Positions 7,952 to 15,206 of a stretch of DNA of 17,212 nucleotides are shown here, piece after piece; within the stretch, counting starts at the first letter, position 1, and every line of letters begins with the position of its first letter. A program made the position numbers and the translations under genes. The notes below the pieces were generated by a model. That model ran no database searches. It was given only the letters and a program-made list of their open reading frames with translations, and had not been told where the DNA came from. Source of the DNA: Bacteroidales bacterium (lineage in GTDB: Bacteria > Bacteroidota > Bacteroidia > Bacteroidales > UBA7960); contig SLNX01000194.1 in the NCBI GenBank assembly GCA_007132825.1, positions 1-17,212 on the forward strand, in the 5' to 3' direction.

Positions 7952-8413
7952 ATGGCAATGAAACGTAAAGCATTTATTTACAGCGTTCTTTTTTCGCTGG
8001 CATTTGTTTTTCTTTCCTGTAGCAGAAACGATCCGGACGTCATCGCAGAGCGTGACAGAAAAAAGATACTGGAGTACATTGAAGAAAATGAACTGGATGC
8101 CATAGAGCTTGAAGAGGGTGTCTTTCTTGTAATCATGCAGGAAGGTGTAGGTGGAAATCCATCAGAGAACAGTCTGGTTTTAATGAACTACCTGGGTGCG
8201 CTTCTCAATGGTGATGTTTTTGACAGTGGCCAAGGTGCGCGCCTAAATCTTGCTAACGTAGTAAGAGGGTTTCGGATTGGAGTGATGGCTCTAAACAGAG
8301 GAAGCAAAGCCACCATATTAATACCTTCAGAGGCAGGTTATGGGCAGTTCTCGCAACCCGGCATCCCAAGGAATTCCGTTTTGTTATTTGATGTGGAGAT
8401 CATTGACTTCTAA
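7952..8413 (+). CDS. FKBP-type peptidyl-prolyl cis-trans isomerase, predicted lipoprotein
   Basis: The product would catalyse cis-trans isomerisation of X-Pro bonds in exported proteins. The 153-residue protein starts with a basic, hydrophobic signal peptide ending in FLSC, so Cys23 is the probable lipidated residue; the -3 position is Phe, which is not ideal for a lipobox. The mature part has no acidic run just after the Cys, so a periplasm-facing location is more likely than surface export. The FKBP domain fills about residues 55-153: NYLGALLNGDVFDSG, NVVRGFRIGVMAL, ATILIPSEAGYG and SVLLFDVEIIDF. These carry the usual aromatic pocket residues, except that Phe (in RGFRIG) replaces the common Trp. 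An in-frame ATG at 7958 is an alternative start. A promoter lies just upstream; the next gene follows after 31 nt. Confidence 0.88.
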   Translation: MAMKRKAFIYSVLFSLAFVFLSCSRNDPDVIAERDRKKILEYIEENELDAIELEEGVFLVIMQEGVGGNPSENSLVLMNYLGALLNGDVFDSGQGARLNLANVVRGFRIGVMALNRGSKATILIPSEAGYGQFSQPGIPRNSVLLFDVEIIDF

Positions 8414-8444
8414 AGTATATGTTTAATCAATAATTATAATTACA

Positions 8445-8729
8445 ATGGCAAGCAAGAAAAACCTGAAAAAAGACATCAACTTTCTGACTGATGAAGTGAT
8501 CGGCACATGTCTGATGCATCAGGCACTGAACAAGGGAAAGAAAGACAATGAGCTTGATGAAATCATTAATGAGACGCTAATCTTTCGTGAAGAGCTGATC
8601 GAAAAGGTGAATAACCCAAAACCAACAGACGCAAATAAGAATCTTCGTAGTTATTACAGAAACCTTTACAGCGAATTGCTCAAAAAAGTCAATGACACTT
8701 TTGACAAATTAAATGAGATAACGGAATAA
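8445..8729 (+). CDS. Conserved small protein of unknown function, 94 residues
   Basis: I cannot assign a function. The product is highly charged, has no signal peptide or membrane segment, and looks mostly alpha-helical, with probable helices around residues 5-30, 35-55 and 65-92. It has a Lys-rich start (MASKKNLKKDINFLTDEV), a Pro-containing break (NNPKPTDANKN) and an aromatic helix (LRSYYRNLYSELLKKV). It resembles small uncharacterised proteins I associate with Bacteroidota, but this is from memory and unchecked. It lies 31 nt behind the FKBP gene and in front of an intrinsic terminator, so the two probably share a transcript. Coding is supported by the full-length clean frame, ATG with an A-rich leader, and fit between neighbours. 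Confidence 0.8.
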   Translation: MASKKNLKKDINFLTDEVIGTCLMHQALNKGKKDNELDEIINETLIFREELIEKVNNPKPTDANKNLRSYYRNLYSELLKKVNDTFDKLNEITE

Positions 8730-8752
8730 AAAGCACTGCATAAACGTTACAT

Positions 8753-8775
8753 AAAGGCGCCATCGCGCCTTTTTT
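8753..8775 (+). terminator. Intrinsic (rho-independent) terminator
   Basis: GGCGC (8756-8760) and GCGCC (8765-8769) form a perfect stem around the loop CATC. AAA (8753-8755) can pair with the first three bases of the T run at 8770-8775, extending the stem to 8 bp. It lies 23 nt after the small unknown gene and closes the FKBP unit. Only three T follow on the opposite strand, so termination is expected mainly in the + direction. Confidence 0.85.
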
Positions 8776-8806
8776 GCTATATATACAAATACATCCCAAG
8801 GTAAGT

Positions 8807-9610
8807 ATGAGAAACACGCGAAACAATCCATCGGCTGGAAGGACACGCAAAAAAGGTGTACGTCCGAAATCCACACCAAGATTCCAGAAAAAGGAGGAAA
8901 CTGCAATCCGGTTAAATAAATACATTGCAAATGCTGGTGTATGTTCACGCCGCGAGGCTGATGTATTGATCACCAGCGGCGCCATCAAAGTGAACGGGAA
9001 AATTGTCACCGAACTTGGAACAAAGGTGATGCCCGGTGATACAGTGTTGTACGGCAAGGAAAAACTTGTAAATGAACAGAAAGTATACGTGCTGCTGAAC
9101 AAACCCAAAGACTATATTACAACTACCGATGACCCAAGGGAACGTAGAACCGTTATGGAGCTTATCGGCAAAAGTTTTCAAGAAAGATTGTATCCCGTAG
9201 GCAGGCTCGACAGAAATACAACGGGCTTACTCCTGCTTACCAATGATGGAGCACTAACCAAAAAACTCAGCCATCCGTCTCATGACGTTAAAAAACTTTA
9301 TCATGTTAAACTGCACAAAGGGGTCTCAAAACAAGACATGGAACGGATTGCCAATGGCATAAGTCTGGGTAAAGATAAAATCGTACCCGACACAATCGCC
9401 TATGCGAACCCGGAAAACAAAAGTGAAATTGGTATTGAGATCCATTCAGGCCAAAACAGGGTGGTAAGACGTATTTTCGAACAGCTCGGTTACAAGGTGG
9501 TGAAACTTGACAGGGTGATGTATGCCGGCCTTACAAAAAAAGACCTCCCAAGAGGAAAGTGGCGAAAACTAACAGAAAAAGAAATCATTTATCTGAAAAT
9601 GATCCGTTAA
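8807..9610 (+). CDS. rluB: rRNA pseudouridine synthase, RsuA/RluB family
   Basis: The enzyme isomerises a specific uridine in rRNA to pseudouridine; by similarity the target is probably 23S rRNA position 2605 (E. coli RluB), but RluF- or RsuA-like specificity cannot be excluded. The 267-residue protein has a basic N-terminal tail (1-33), an S4 RNA-binding domain (about 34-80, IRLNKYIANAGVCSRREADVLI) and the catalytic domain with GRLDRNTTGLLLLTNDG, in which Asp135 is the expected nucleophile. The C-terminal QNRVVRRIFEQLGYKVVKLDR motif is also typical. I chose ATG 8807 because the upstream in-frame TTG at 8774 lies inside the terminator; AAGG at 8799-8802 may act as a weak ribosome binding site. 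The next gene begins 6 nt after the stop. Confidence 0.9.
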   Translation: MRNTRNNPSAGRTRKKGVRPKSTPRFQKKEETAIRLNKYIANAGVCSRREADVLITSGAIKVNGKIVTELGTKVMPGDTVLYGKEKLVNEQKVYVLLNKPKDYITTTDDPRERRTVMELIGKSFQERLYPVGRLDRNTTGLLLLTNDGALTKKLSHPSHDVKKLYHVKLHKGVSKQDMERIANGISLGKDKIVPDTIAYANPENKSEIGIEIHSGQNRVVRRIFEQLGYKVVKLDRVMYAGLTKKDLPRGKWRKLTEKEIIYLKMIR

Positions 9611-9616
9611 CCCTTC

Positions 9617-12091
9617 ATGAACAGCACCAAGTCACGAAAGAATCCTGTCCTTAGACAGTTTTTCAAACTCATGTTCCTGAGTGGTGCAATTTTTATCGTT
9701 GCACTTTCAGTAATTCTGCTGTTGGTCGCATGGGTCCAGCGCGACTATATCATGGATCAGTTCTCCCACCATTTGCAACATCGCCTTAATATCGATGTTC
9801 AGGTTGATGCACTTGAATTTGGTGTCATCAGAAGTTTTCCGATGGCCTCCCTTACAGCAACAGGTGTAACGCTACAAAGCGGCCAACCTTCCGATTCGGT
9901 ATTTTTGTATGCTGATGCAAACAGCATACAACTCCACTTTAACATCCTCGACATATTCAGAAAGGAGTACCACGTCCAGCGATTGATCATCAGAAACGGA
10001 AACATTACCACCACTTTTGATCCTGACATTTTCCAAATGGAGCAACCCGGTAATCAAAATGTTCGGAACAACACCTTCCATTTTGATCTGCGCCGTTTGC
10101 ATCTTTATGAAATGGAAGTAAACTATATAACCACTGAAAATCAACATTTTCAAAACATCCTGATTCATGAACTGCATTTGAGCGGCTCTTTCCGGGAAGG
10201 GTCAACCTGGACTGTGGCGAAAAGCAGCATTTTATACAAAGATCATCTTTTAAAGGTTTCCGGAGAATTTCTCCCCTCTCATGATGGTCTTCTTGTGGAT
10301 GTCACGTTAAGGGGAAACAATTTCAGGATAGAATCGATACTAAATGAATTCCCGAACGAGATTTCTGGTTTATTAAGCCCGTATAACCCGAGAGGAAACA
10401 TTGATTTCTCATCACACATAGCAGGAGATATTGGAATCAATAAAACACCCTTAATAACAGCCGATTTTAACATTGACAAAGGAAGCTTTGACCATCCTGA
10501 CAAGAATCTGATGATTGGCAATATCAGTCTGAAAGGCCACTACACAAACGGCATCAATAAAACACAAGAAACAAGTGCAATAACACTTAATGGACTTCGT
10601 GCAAAAACCGAATCTGGCAATATCCGTGGCAATGTCAGTATCGAGAATCTGCATCAGCCCGGACTCGAAATCGACCTCTTTGCAAAAATTAGCGCCACGG
10701 AATTTTTGGGATGGACCGGTATTAACACCATCAATGTAAAAAAGGGTGCTATAAAAGCGGATCTGTTTTTTTCAGGTAAGATCAACAGCCAGACAGGTAT
10801 ATCAGGCAGCGACCTTCTGTCCTCAAACTTTCAGGGAAGTTTGCAATTTCACGACCTGAGTTTCTCAACGAAAGATAACCCGCTCAGTTATCATGGGTTC
10901 AGTGGAACGTTCCAACTTGCAAAAGATCACATATTGATTATTGAGAAACTATCCGGAAAAATGGGGCAAAGCGATATTGCCCTGACGGGAACGGTTTACA
11001 ACCTGCTCCCCTTCATGTTTATTCCGCAAGAAGTTCTTTATGTTGAAGCATTTATGGCTTCAGAAAAACTTTTGCTGGATGAAATTCTAATGGCAAACGG
11101 TCGGAATGGAGGGAATAACGGGTACCGTTTAAGTTTCCCCAAGCACCTGAATCTTTCTCTCAATGCAAGTGTTGGAAATTTAAAATTCAGGCGTTTTTCA
11201 GCTACCAACATTCAGGCAGAGACCACATTGGTTGACCGGAAGTTATATGCAGAGAAGCTTGCTTTCAATACCATGGATGGCAGTGCATTAATGACCGGCA
11301 GCATTGACACCGGACATGCAGGAGAAATCAGACTCCATACCAATGCAGCTTTAAAGAATGTCGACATCCACCAGCTTTTTTATCAAACCGGCAATTTTGG
11401 TCAAACCAGTATTGTCGACGAAAATATATTCGGACGGGTAACTGCCAATATTGACTTTTTCTCACTATGGACACAGGAGCTCAGGATCAGATGGGAAACC
11501 ATGGCAACCAGCGCTTCCCTAATCGTGGAAAACGGAGAACTCGTCAACTACCAGCCAATGCAGGCACTTGGTCGCTATATCAGAGCCGGTGATCTGAGCA
11601 ACGTAGCCTTCTCAACTTTGAAAAATGAAATTTACATTCGTGATAAAATGATTTTCATTCCGATGATGGAGATCCACTCAAACGTTTTGAACCTGGAACT
11701 CTCGGGTGAACATAGTTTTGGTAACGAAATCGACTACAGGCTTCGGGTCGAACTCTCAGAGTTACTTTCGCGCAGGCATCGAGAAAGCAGAAATCCACAG
11801 GATCAGTTTGGTGAAATTATTGATGACGGCCTTGGACGCACAACTCTTTTCCTTAAGCTCACCGGAACAACTCATGATGTGGCAGTGCGCTATGATCAGG
11901 AAGGATTAAAAGATAAGTTACGTCAGGATATAAGGGAGGAACGGGAAAACCTCCGCGACATTCTCCGCGATGAGTTCCGGTTTATATCACGACAACCCCC
12001 CGATACCACATCACATAAAGATGACAGGCAAAAGGAGCGAGAGCGCATCCGAAAACAGGAGGAGGAGGGATTTATTATTGAATGGGATTAA
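9617..12091 (+). CDS. AsmA-family inner-membrane protein with large periplasmic region
   Basis: AsmA-like proteins are anchored in the inner membrane and are linked in Gram-negative bacteria to outer-membrane assembly and phospholipid transport; the substrate of this one is unknown. The 824-residue product has one N-terminal membrane helix (about 18-40), then the family's conserved start (QHRLNIDVQVDALEFGVIRSFPMASLTATGV). A long beta-rich middle follows, then a C-terminal AsmA-like block (GELVNYQPMQALGRYI, LNLELSGEHSFGNEIDYRLRVEL). The last 55 or so residues are strongly charged (REERENLRDILRDEF, KERERIRKQEEEG) and may be a helical tail. It lies between rluB (6-nt gap) and ispE (41-nt gap). 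The family call is firm; the closest named relative (AsmA, TamB or YhdP type) is not resolved. Confidence 0.85.
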   Translation: MNSTKSRKNPVLRQFFKLMFLSGAIFIVALSVILLLVAWVQRDYIMDQFSHHLQHRLNIDVQVDALEFGVIRSFPMASLTATGVTLQSGQPSDSVFLYADANSIQLHFNILDIFRKEYHVQRLIIRNGNITTTFDPDIFQMEQPGNQNVRNNTFHFDLRRLHLYEMEVNYITTENQHFQNILIHELHLSGSFREGSTWTVAKSSILYKDHLLKVSGEFLPSHDGLLVDVTLRGNNFRIESILNEFPNEISGLLSPYNPRGNIDFSSHIAGDIGINKTPLITADFNIDKGSFDHPDKNLMIGNISLKGHYTNGINKTQETSAITLNGLRAKTESGNIRGNVSIENLHQPGLEIDLFAKISATEFLGWTGINTINVKKGAIKADLFFSGKINSQTGISGSDLLSSNFQGSLQFHDLSFSTKDNPLSYHGFSGTFQLAKDHILIIEKLSGKMGQSDIALTGTVYNLLPFMFIPQEVLYVEAFMASEKLLLDEILMANGRNGGNNGYRLSFPKHLNLSLNASVGNLKFRRFSATNIQAETTLVDRKLYAEKLAFNTMDGSALMTGSIDTGHAGEIRLHTNAALKNVDIHQLFYQTGNFGQTSIVDENIFGRVTANIDFFSLWTQELRIRWETMATSASLIVENGELVNYQPMQALGRYIRAGDLSNVAFSTLKNEIYIRDKMIFIPMMEIHSNVLNLELSGEHSFGNEIDYRLRVELSELLSRRHRESRNPQDQFGEIIDDGLGRTTLFLKLTGTTHDVAVRYDQEGLKDKLRQDIREERENLRDILRDEFRFISRQPPDTTSHKDDRQKERERIRKQEEEGFIIEWD

Positions 12092-12120
12092 CTTCCCAAC
12101 CAAGTTCAATCAACCAAATA

Positions 12121-12125
12121 AAGGA
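12121..12125 (+). promoter_or_regulatory. Shine-Dalgarno-like AAGGA that decides the ispE start
   Basis: AAGGA lies 7 nt before ATG 12133. This is one of few plausible Shine-Dalgarno sequences in the window and supports 12133 over the in-frame ATG at 12082, which instead sits 12 nt behind GGAGGAGGAGGG (12058-12069) inside the AsmA-family gene. Confidence 0.5.
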
Positions 12126-12132
12126 ATCAACC

Positions 12133-12993
12133 ATGCTTTGTTTCCCCAACGCCCGAATAACCCTTGGCCTGCAAGTAAAAGCAAAGCGCAGCGATGGGTT
12201 TCACGATATCGAAACCGTCATGCTGCCAATTGGAATGCATGATGCCCTTGAGATCGTTCCGGCCATTAACAACCAAACAAAATTCATTGCCACTGGAATC
12301 CCAATACCTGGAGAGCCTCATGAAAACCTGATCATGAAGGCCATAAAGCTCATTCAGGATGAAATCCAAATTGGCTTCCGGGAAAAAACAGACACTTTAG
12401 AACCGCTTCATATTTATTTGCGCAAAGGGATACCTGCAGGATCAGGTCTGGCAGGAGGCAGTGCCGACGGAACCTTTATGCTAAGAATGCTCAACGATTA
12501 TTATAAACTGAACATTACAAAGGACCGGCTCGAGAAGCTGGCCTTAAAAATGGGGAGTGATTGCCCTTTCTTTCTCTATAACAAGGCAATCCTGGTTCGA
12601 GGACGCGGAGAAATATTTGAAACAATTTTCACATCAGACCTGTCAGGATTCCATCTGATCATCATAGTACCTCCATTCAGAATAAAAACGGCCGAAGCTT
12701 ATAGCCTGATCACACCGCAACCGCGAAGGATCCCGATAAAGGATCTGATAACATTGCCTTTAAGTCATTGGCAGGAGAACCTGACTAACGATTTTGAATG
12801 TGTATTATTTAAGACTTACCCCTACCTTGAAAAGATCAAAGATCGTTTGAGAGAACATGGTGCAGTTTATGCATCTCTTAGCGGAAGTGGATCTGCCCTT
12901 TACGGATTCTTTAAAAATGCAGACATCCTTCCGCCGCTTCAAAAAGACTTTGAGGATTGCCATGTAGGGCACTATCAGATTCTTGAAACCTAA
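12133..12993 (+). CDS. ispE: 4-diphosphocytidyl-2-C-methyl-D-erythritol kinase
   Basis: IspE phosphorylates CDP-methylerythritol with ATP in the non-mevalonate (MEP) isoprenoid pathway, in the cytoplasm. The 286-residue product is a GHMP kinase: FPNARITLGL (4-13), RSDGFHDIETVMLPI (19-33), the ATP-binding loop GIPAGSGLAGGSADG (99-113), SDCPFF (142-147, Asp143 equivalent to catalytic Asp141 of E. coli) and the C-terminal SLSGSGSALYG. The usual PxAKxNL motif reads NARITL: the Lys equivalent to E. coli Lys10 is Arg8 and the Asn equivalent to Asn12 is Thr10. ATG 12133 gives the family-typical start at FPNA and has an AAGGA upstream; ATG 12082, overlapping the AsmA-family stop, would add 17 residues. 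All other motifs are intact. Confidence 0.93.
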   Translation: MLCFPNARITLGLQVKAKRSDGFHDIETVMLPIGMHDALEIVPAINNQTKFIATGIPIPGEPHENLIMKAIKLIQDEIQIGFREKTDTLEPLHIYLRKGIPAGSGLAGGSADGTFMLRMLNDYYKLNITKDRLEKLALKMGSDCPFFLYNKAILVRGRGEIFETIFTSDLSGFHLIIIVPPFRIKTAEAYSLITPQPRRIPIKDLITLPLSHWQENLTNDFECVLFKTYPYLEKIKDRLREHGAVYASLSGSGSALYGFFKNADILPPLQKDFEDCHVGHYQILET

Positions 12994-12999
12994 ATTTAG

Positions 13000-13036
13000 T
13001 TTGGTGGATCCTGTTTGGCAAAAATCATTAAATTTG
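13000..13036 (+). promoter_or_regulatory. Probable promoter of the S9 peptidase gene
   Basis: TAAATTTG at 13029-13036 is an exact match to the Bacteroidota -7 consensus TAnnTTTG. Two TTTG words lie upstream, at 13000-13003 (25-nt spacer) and 13014-13017 (11-nt spacer); neither has the preferred spacing of about 17-21 nt, which lowers confidence. Transcription from about 13043 would give an 80-nt leader. Confidence 0.45.
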
Positions 13037-13050
13037 TGGCCATTACATAC

Positions 13051-13088
13051 AAAGCAGCATCGAAATGCTGTTGAATGCTTTCGAATGC
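13051..13088 (+). repeat. Hairpin and 10-bp-phased AATGC repeat in S9 peptidase leader
   Basis: CAGCAT (13055-13060) and ATGCTG (13065-13070) form a perfect 6-bp stem around CGAA, and AAAG (13051-13054) can also pair with CTTT (13078-13081), leaving a bulge. In addition, AATGC recurs at 13064, 13074 and 13084, exactly 10 bp apart. It lies downstream of the predicted promoter, so it could act as an operator or as an RNA structure; no ligand or regulator can be named. Confidence 0.4.
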
Positions 13089-13122
13089 AGATACAACCAT
13101 TTATTAACCAAAAGCAACAAGC

Positions 13123-15153
13123 ATGCGAAAACTGACAATCATCTTCGCTTTTCTCTGGCTGGCTATACCTTCTGTCCAGGCCGATGACATCATGACCACC
13201 CATAACATTTTTGATCTGAAAACGGTCGTTGAAGTATCGATGTCACCCGATCAGCAATACATCGCTTTTACCCTGAATGTACCCCGACCTTTCACACATT
13301 CGGCTGGTAACGATTACCGCGAACTTTATGTGTATGATCGTGTGAATGATGCAATCATTCCTTTTATGACCGGCAATCGAAGGATTTTTGACATTGGCTG
13401 GACACCTTCCGGTGATGCCGTTACCTTTCGAGCAAACCTGCCGGAGATTCCATACATGCAGGTTTACGCCATGAGTTTAAGAGGTGGTGAGCCACGTGCC
13501 ATCACTGAACATACTTCGAGTGTAATGAGCTACGCCTTCCTGGATGATAACAGATTGGCCATTGTGTCAACCGGACCACAGGACCCGCTTCGCCAGGAAT
13601 TACGGAATAAAGGCTATCAGATCGAGGTTTATGAAGAGGAGTGGGTACATCGCAATCTGTATGTCTATAATACTGAAACGCATGAAACGCGTCAGGTTAC
13701 AGAAGGAATGACCATTTTTGACTTCACCCTGAGTCCGGATAAACAGTATGCGGCAGCCGCAATAGCTCCGCGCAACCTTGTTGACGACAGTTACATGTTC
13801 AAGCGCATCCATCTGGTAAACCTTGAAACCGGAGATGTGGAACTAATCATGGACAATCCAGGAAAGCTTGGGAACCTGGCTTTCAGCCCTGACGGCACCA
13901 AGCTTGCATTCCGTGCAGCCAGTAAAATGGAAGACTCAGTTGTTGGCAGCCTCTTTGTAATTGACCTGAAAGCAGACACCATCCCTGCTTTCGAGGAACT
14001 GCGAAATTATGTTCAGGGCATGGAGCTTTCTGTAATTGACATGGCGTGGCAAGATAATAATACACTGCTATTCGCTGCTGAAGAGGGTGTAGATATTGTT
14101 TTAAGCGAACAAAAGCTGGATGAGGAGGAACGCAACATACTGATTGAGCCGGAAACCATCGTTTTCAGAAGGTTTCAGTATAGTGAAGGCACCATTGTCC
14201 TTTCTGCAAATACACCAGCCCACCCAAATGAGCTCTTTATTTTTGAATTGGACGGACAATTACTTACCAAACTCACTGACCACAATCCCTGGCTTGGAAA
14301 TATCAGACTGGCAGATCAGCGTAAGCTAACTTACTATGCACGTGACGAACAAGACATCGAAGGTGTGCTGGTTTATCCCCTGGATTATGTGGAGGGACAA
14401 AGCTATCCATTGATTACATACATCCACGGTGGTCCGGAAGCAGCCGTGCAGAATGGTTGGGTTACCGCTTACAGCATTTGGGGTCAGGTGGCGGCAGCGC
14501 GTGGCTATTTTGTTTTCATGCCCAACTACCGGGCCAGCTCCGGGCGGGGTGTAGATTTTACCATGGCGGGTTATGGCGATCTGGTAGGTGTTGAATATGA
14601 TGATGTGATTGACGGCATCGATCATCTGATTGAGATCGGATATGTAGACATTGACCGTGTAGGAATCGGTGGCGGATCATACGGGGGATATTTTTCAGCA
14701 TGGTCGGCAACGCGCCACACCGACAGGTTCGCCGCAGCGGTCATGTTCGTAGGTATTTCGAACCAAATTTCAAAGAGGAATACAACAGACATTCCGTGGG
14801 AAGATTACATGGTACATTGGGGATACTGGACACATGAGGACTGGCAGGATGTCTACAGCAGAAGTCCCGTCAAATATGCGCACCAGAGCCTCACCCCCAC
14901 CCTGATTCTTCATGGCGATGCAGACCCAAGGGTTCACCCTTCGCAGGGACTTGAAATGTACAGGGCGTTAAAACTGCACGGAAGTGCGCCAGTCAGACTG
15001 ATCTGGTATCAGAACGAAGGTCACGGTAATGCGCGAAATGTTCATCGCCTTGATTACCTGGTGCGCACCATGGACTGGTTTGACTACTACCTGAGACTTG
15101 ACAAGCCCAGGGATGAGATGCCAAGCCGATACCCCGACGCACTGTTCGATTGA
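13123..15153 (+). CDS. Secreted S9-family (prolyl oligopeptidase-like) serine peptidase
   Basis: The enzyme would cleave peptides, probably di- or tripeptides from N-termini or short oligopeptides, in the periplasm. Residues 1-20 are a Sec signal peptide with likely cleavage after VQA. About residues 30-380 look like a beta-propeller, with repeated blocks such as VSMSPDQQYIAFT, DFTLSPDKQYAAAA and NLAFSPDGTKLAFRA. The alpha/beta hydrolase domain covers about 395-676 and has an apparently complete triad: Ser519 in GGGSYGGY, Asp601 in HGDADPRVHPSQ and His634 in EGHG. The 676-residue length is normal for the dipeptidyl or acylaminoacyl peptidase branches; specificity cannot be read from sequence alone. 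The start is supported by the signal peptide. A -7-like box lies about 87 nt upstream, and a transporter gene follows after 53 nt. Confidence 0.92.
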   Translation: MRKLTIIFAFLWLAIPSVQADDIMTTHNIFDLKTVVEVSMSPDQQYIAFTLNVPRPFTHSAGNDYRELYVYDRVNDAIIPFMTGNRRIFDIGWTPSGDAVTFRANLPEIPYMQVYAMSLRGGEPRAITEHTSSVMSYAFLDDNRLAIVSTGPQDPLRQELRNKGYQIEVYEEEWVHRNLYVYNTETHETRQVTEGMTIFDFTLSPDKQYAAAAIAPRNLVDDSYMFKRIHLVNLETGDVELIMDNPGKLGNLAFSPDGTKLAFRAASKMEDSVVGSLFVIDLKADTIPAFEELRNYVQGMELSVIDMAWQDNNTLLFAAEEGVDIVLSEQKLDEEERNILIEPETIVFRRFQYSEGTIVLSANTPAHPNELFIFELDGQLLTKLTDHNPWLGNIRLADQRKLTYYARDEQDIEGVLVYPLDYVEGQSYPLITYIHGGPEAAVQNGWVTAYSIWGQVAAARGYFVFMPNYRASSGRGVDFTMAGYGDLVGVEYDDVIDGIDHLIEIGYVDIDRVGIGGGSYGGYFSAWSATRHTDRFAAAVMFVGISNQISKRNTTDIPWEDYMVHWGYWTHEDWQDVYSRSPVKYAHQSLTPTLILHGDADPRVHPSQGLEMYRALKLHGSAPVRLIWYQNEGHGNARNVHRLDYLVRTMDWFDYYLRLDKPRDEMPSRYPDALFD

Positions 15154-15176
15154 TACAACCAATTTTTACATTTCCA

Positions 15177-15188
15177 ACTAAACAACCA
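15177..15188 (+). repeat. Leader word ACTAAACAACCA, copy 2 (before AbgT-family gene)
   Basis: This is an exact copy of the 12-mer at 606-617. It ends 18 nt before the start codon of the transporter gene. The surrounding gap also holds another ACAACCAA (15155-15162) and is nearly free of G. Confidence 0.5.
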
Positions 15189-15206
15189 AACTTCTAAACC
15201 TTCTTT

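Noticed and set aside
8774..8806. TTG start for the pseudouridine synthase
   Set aside because: The codon lies in the T run of the terminator and would be absent from a normal transcript start; ATG 8807 fits better.
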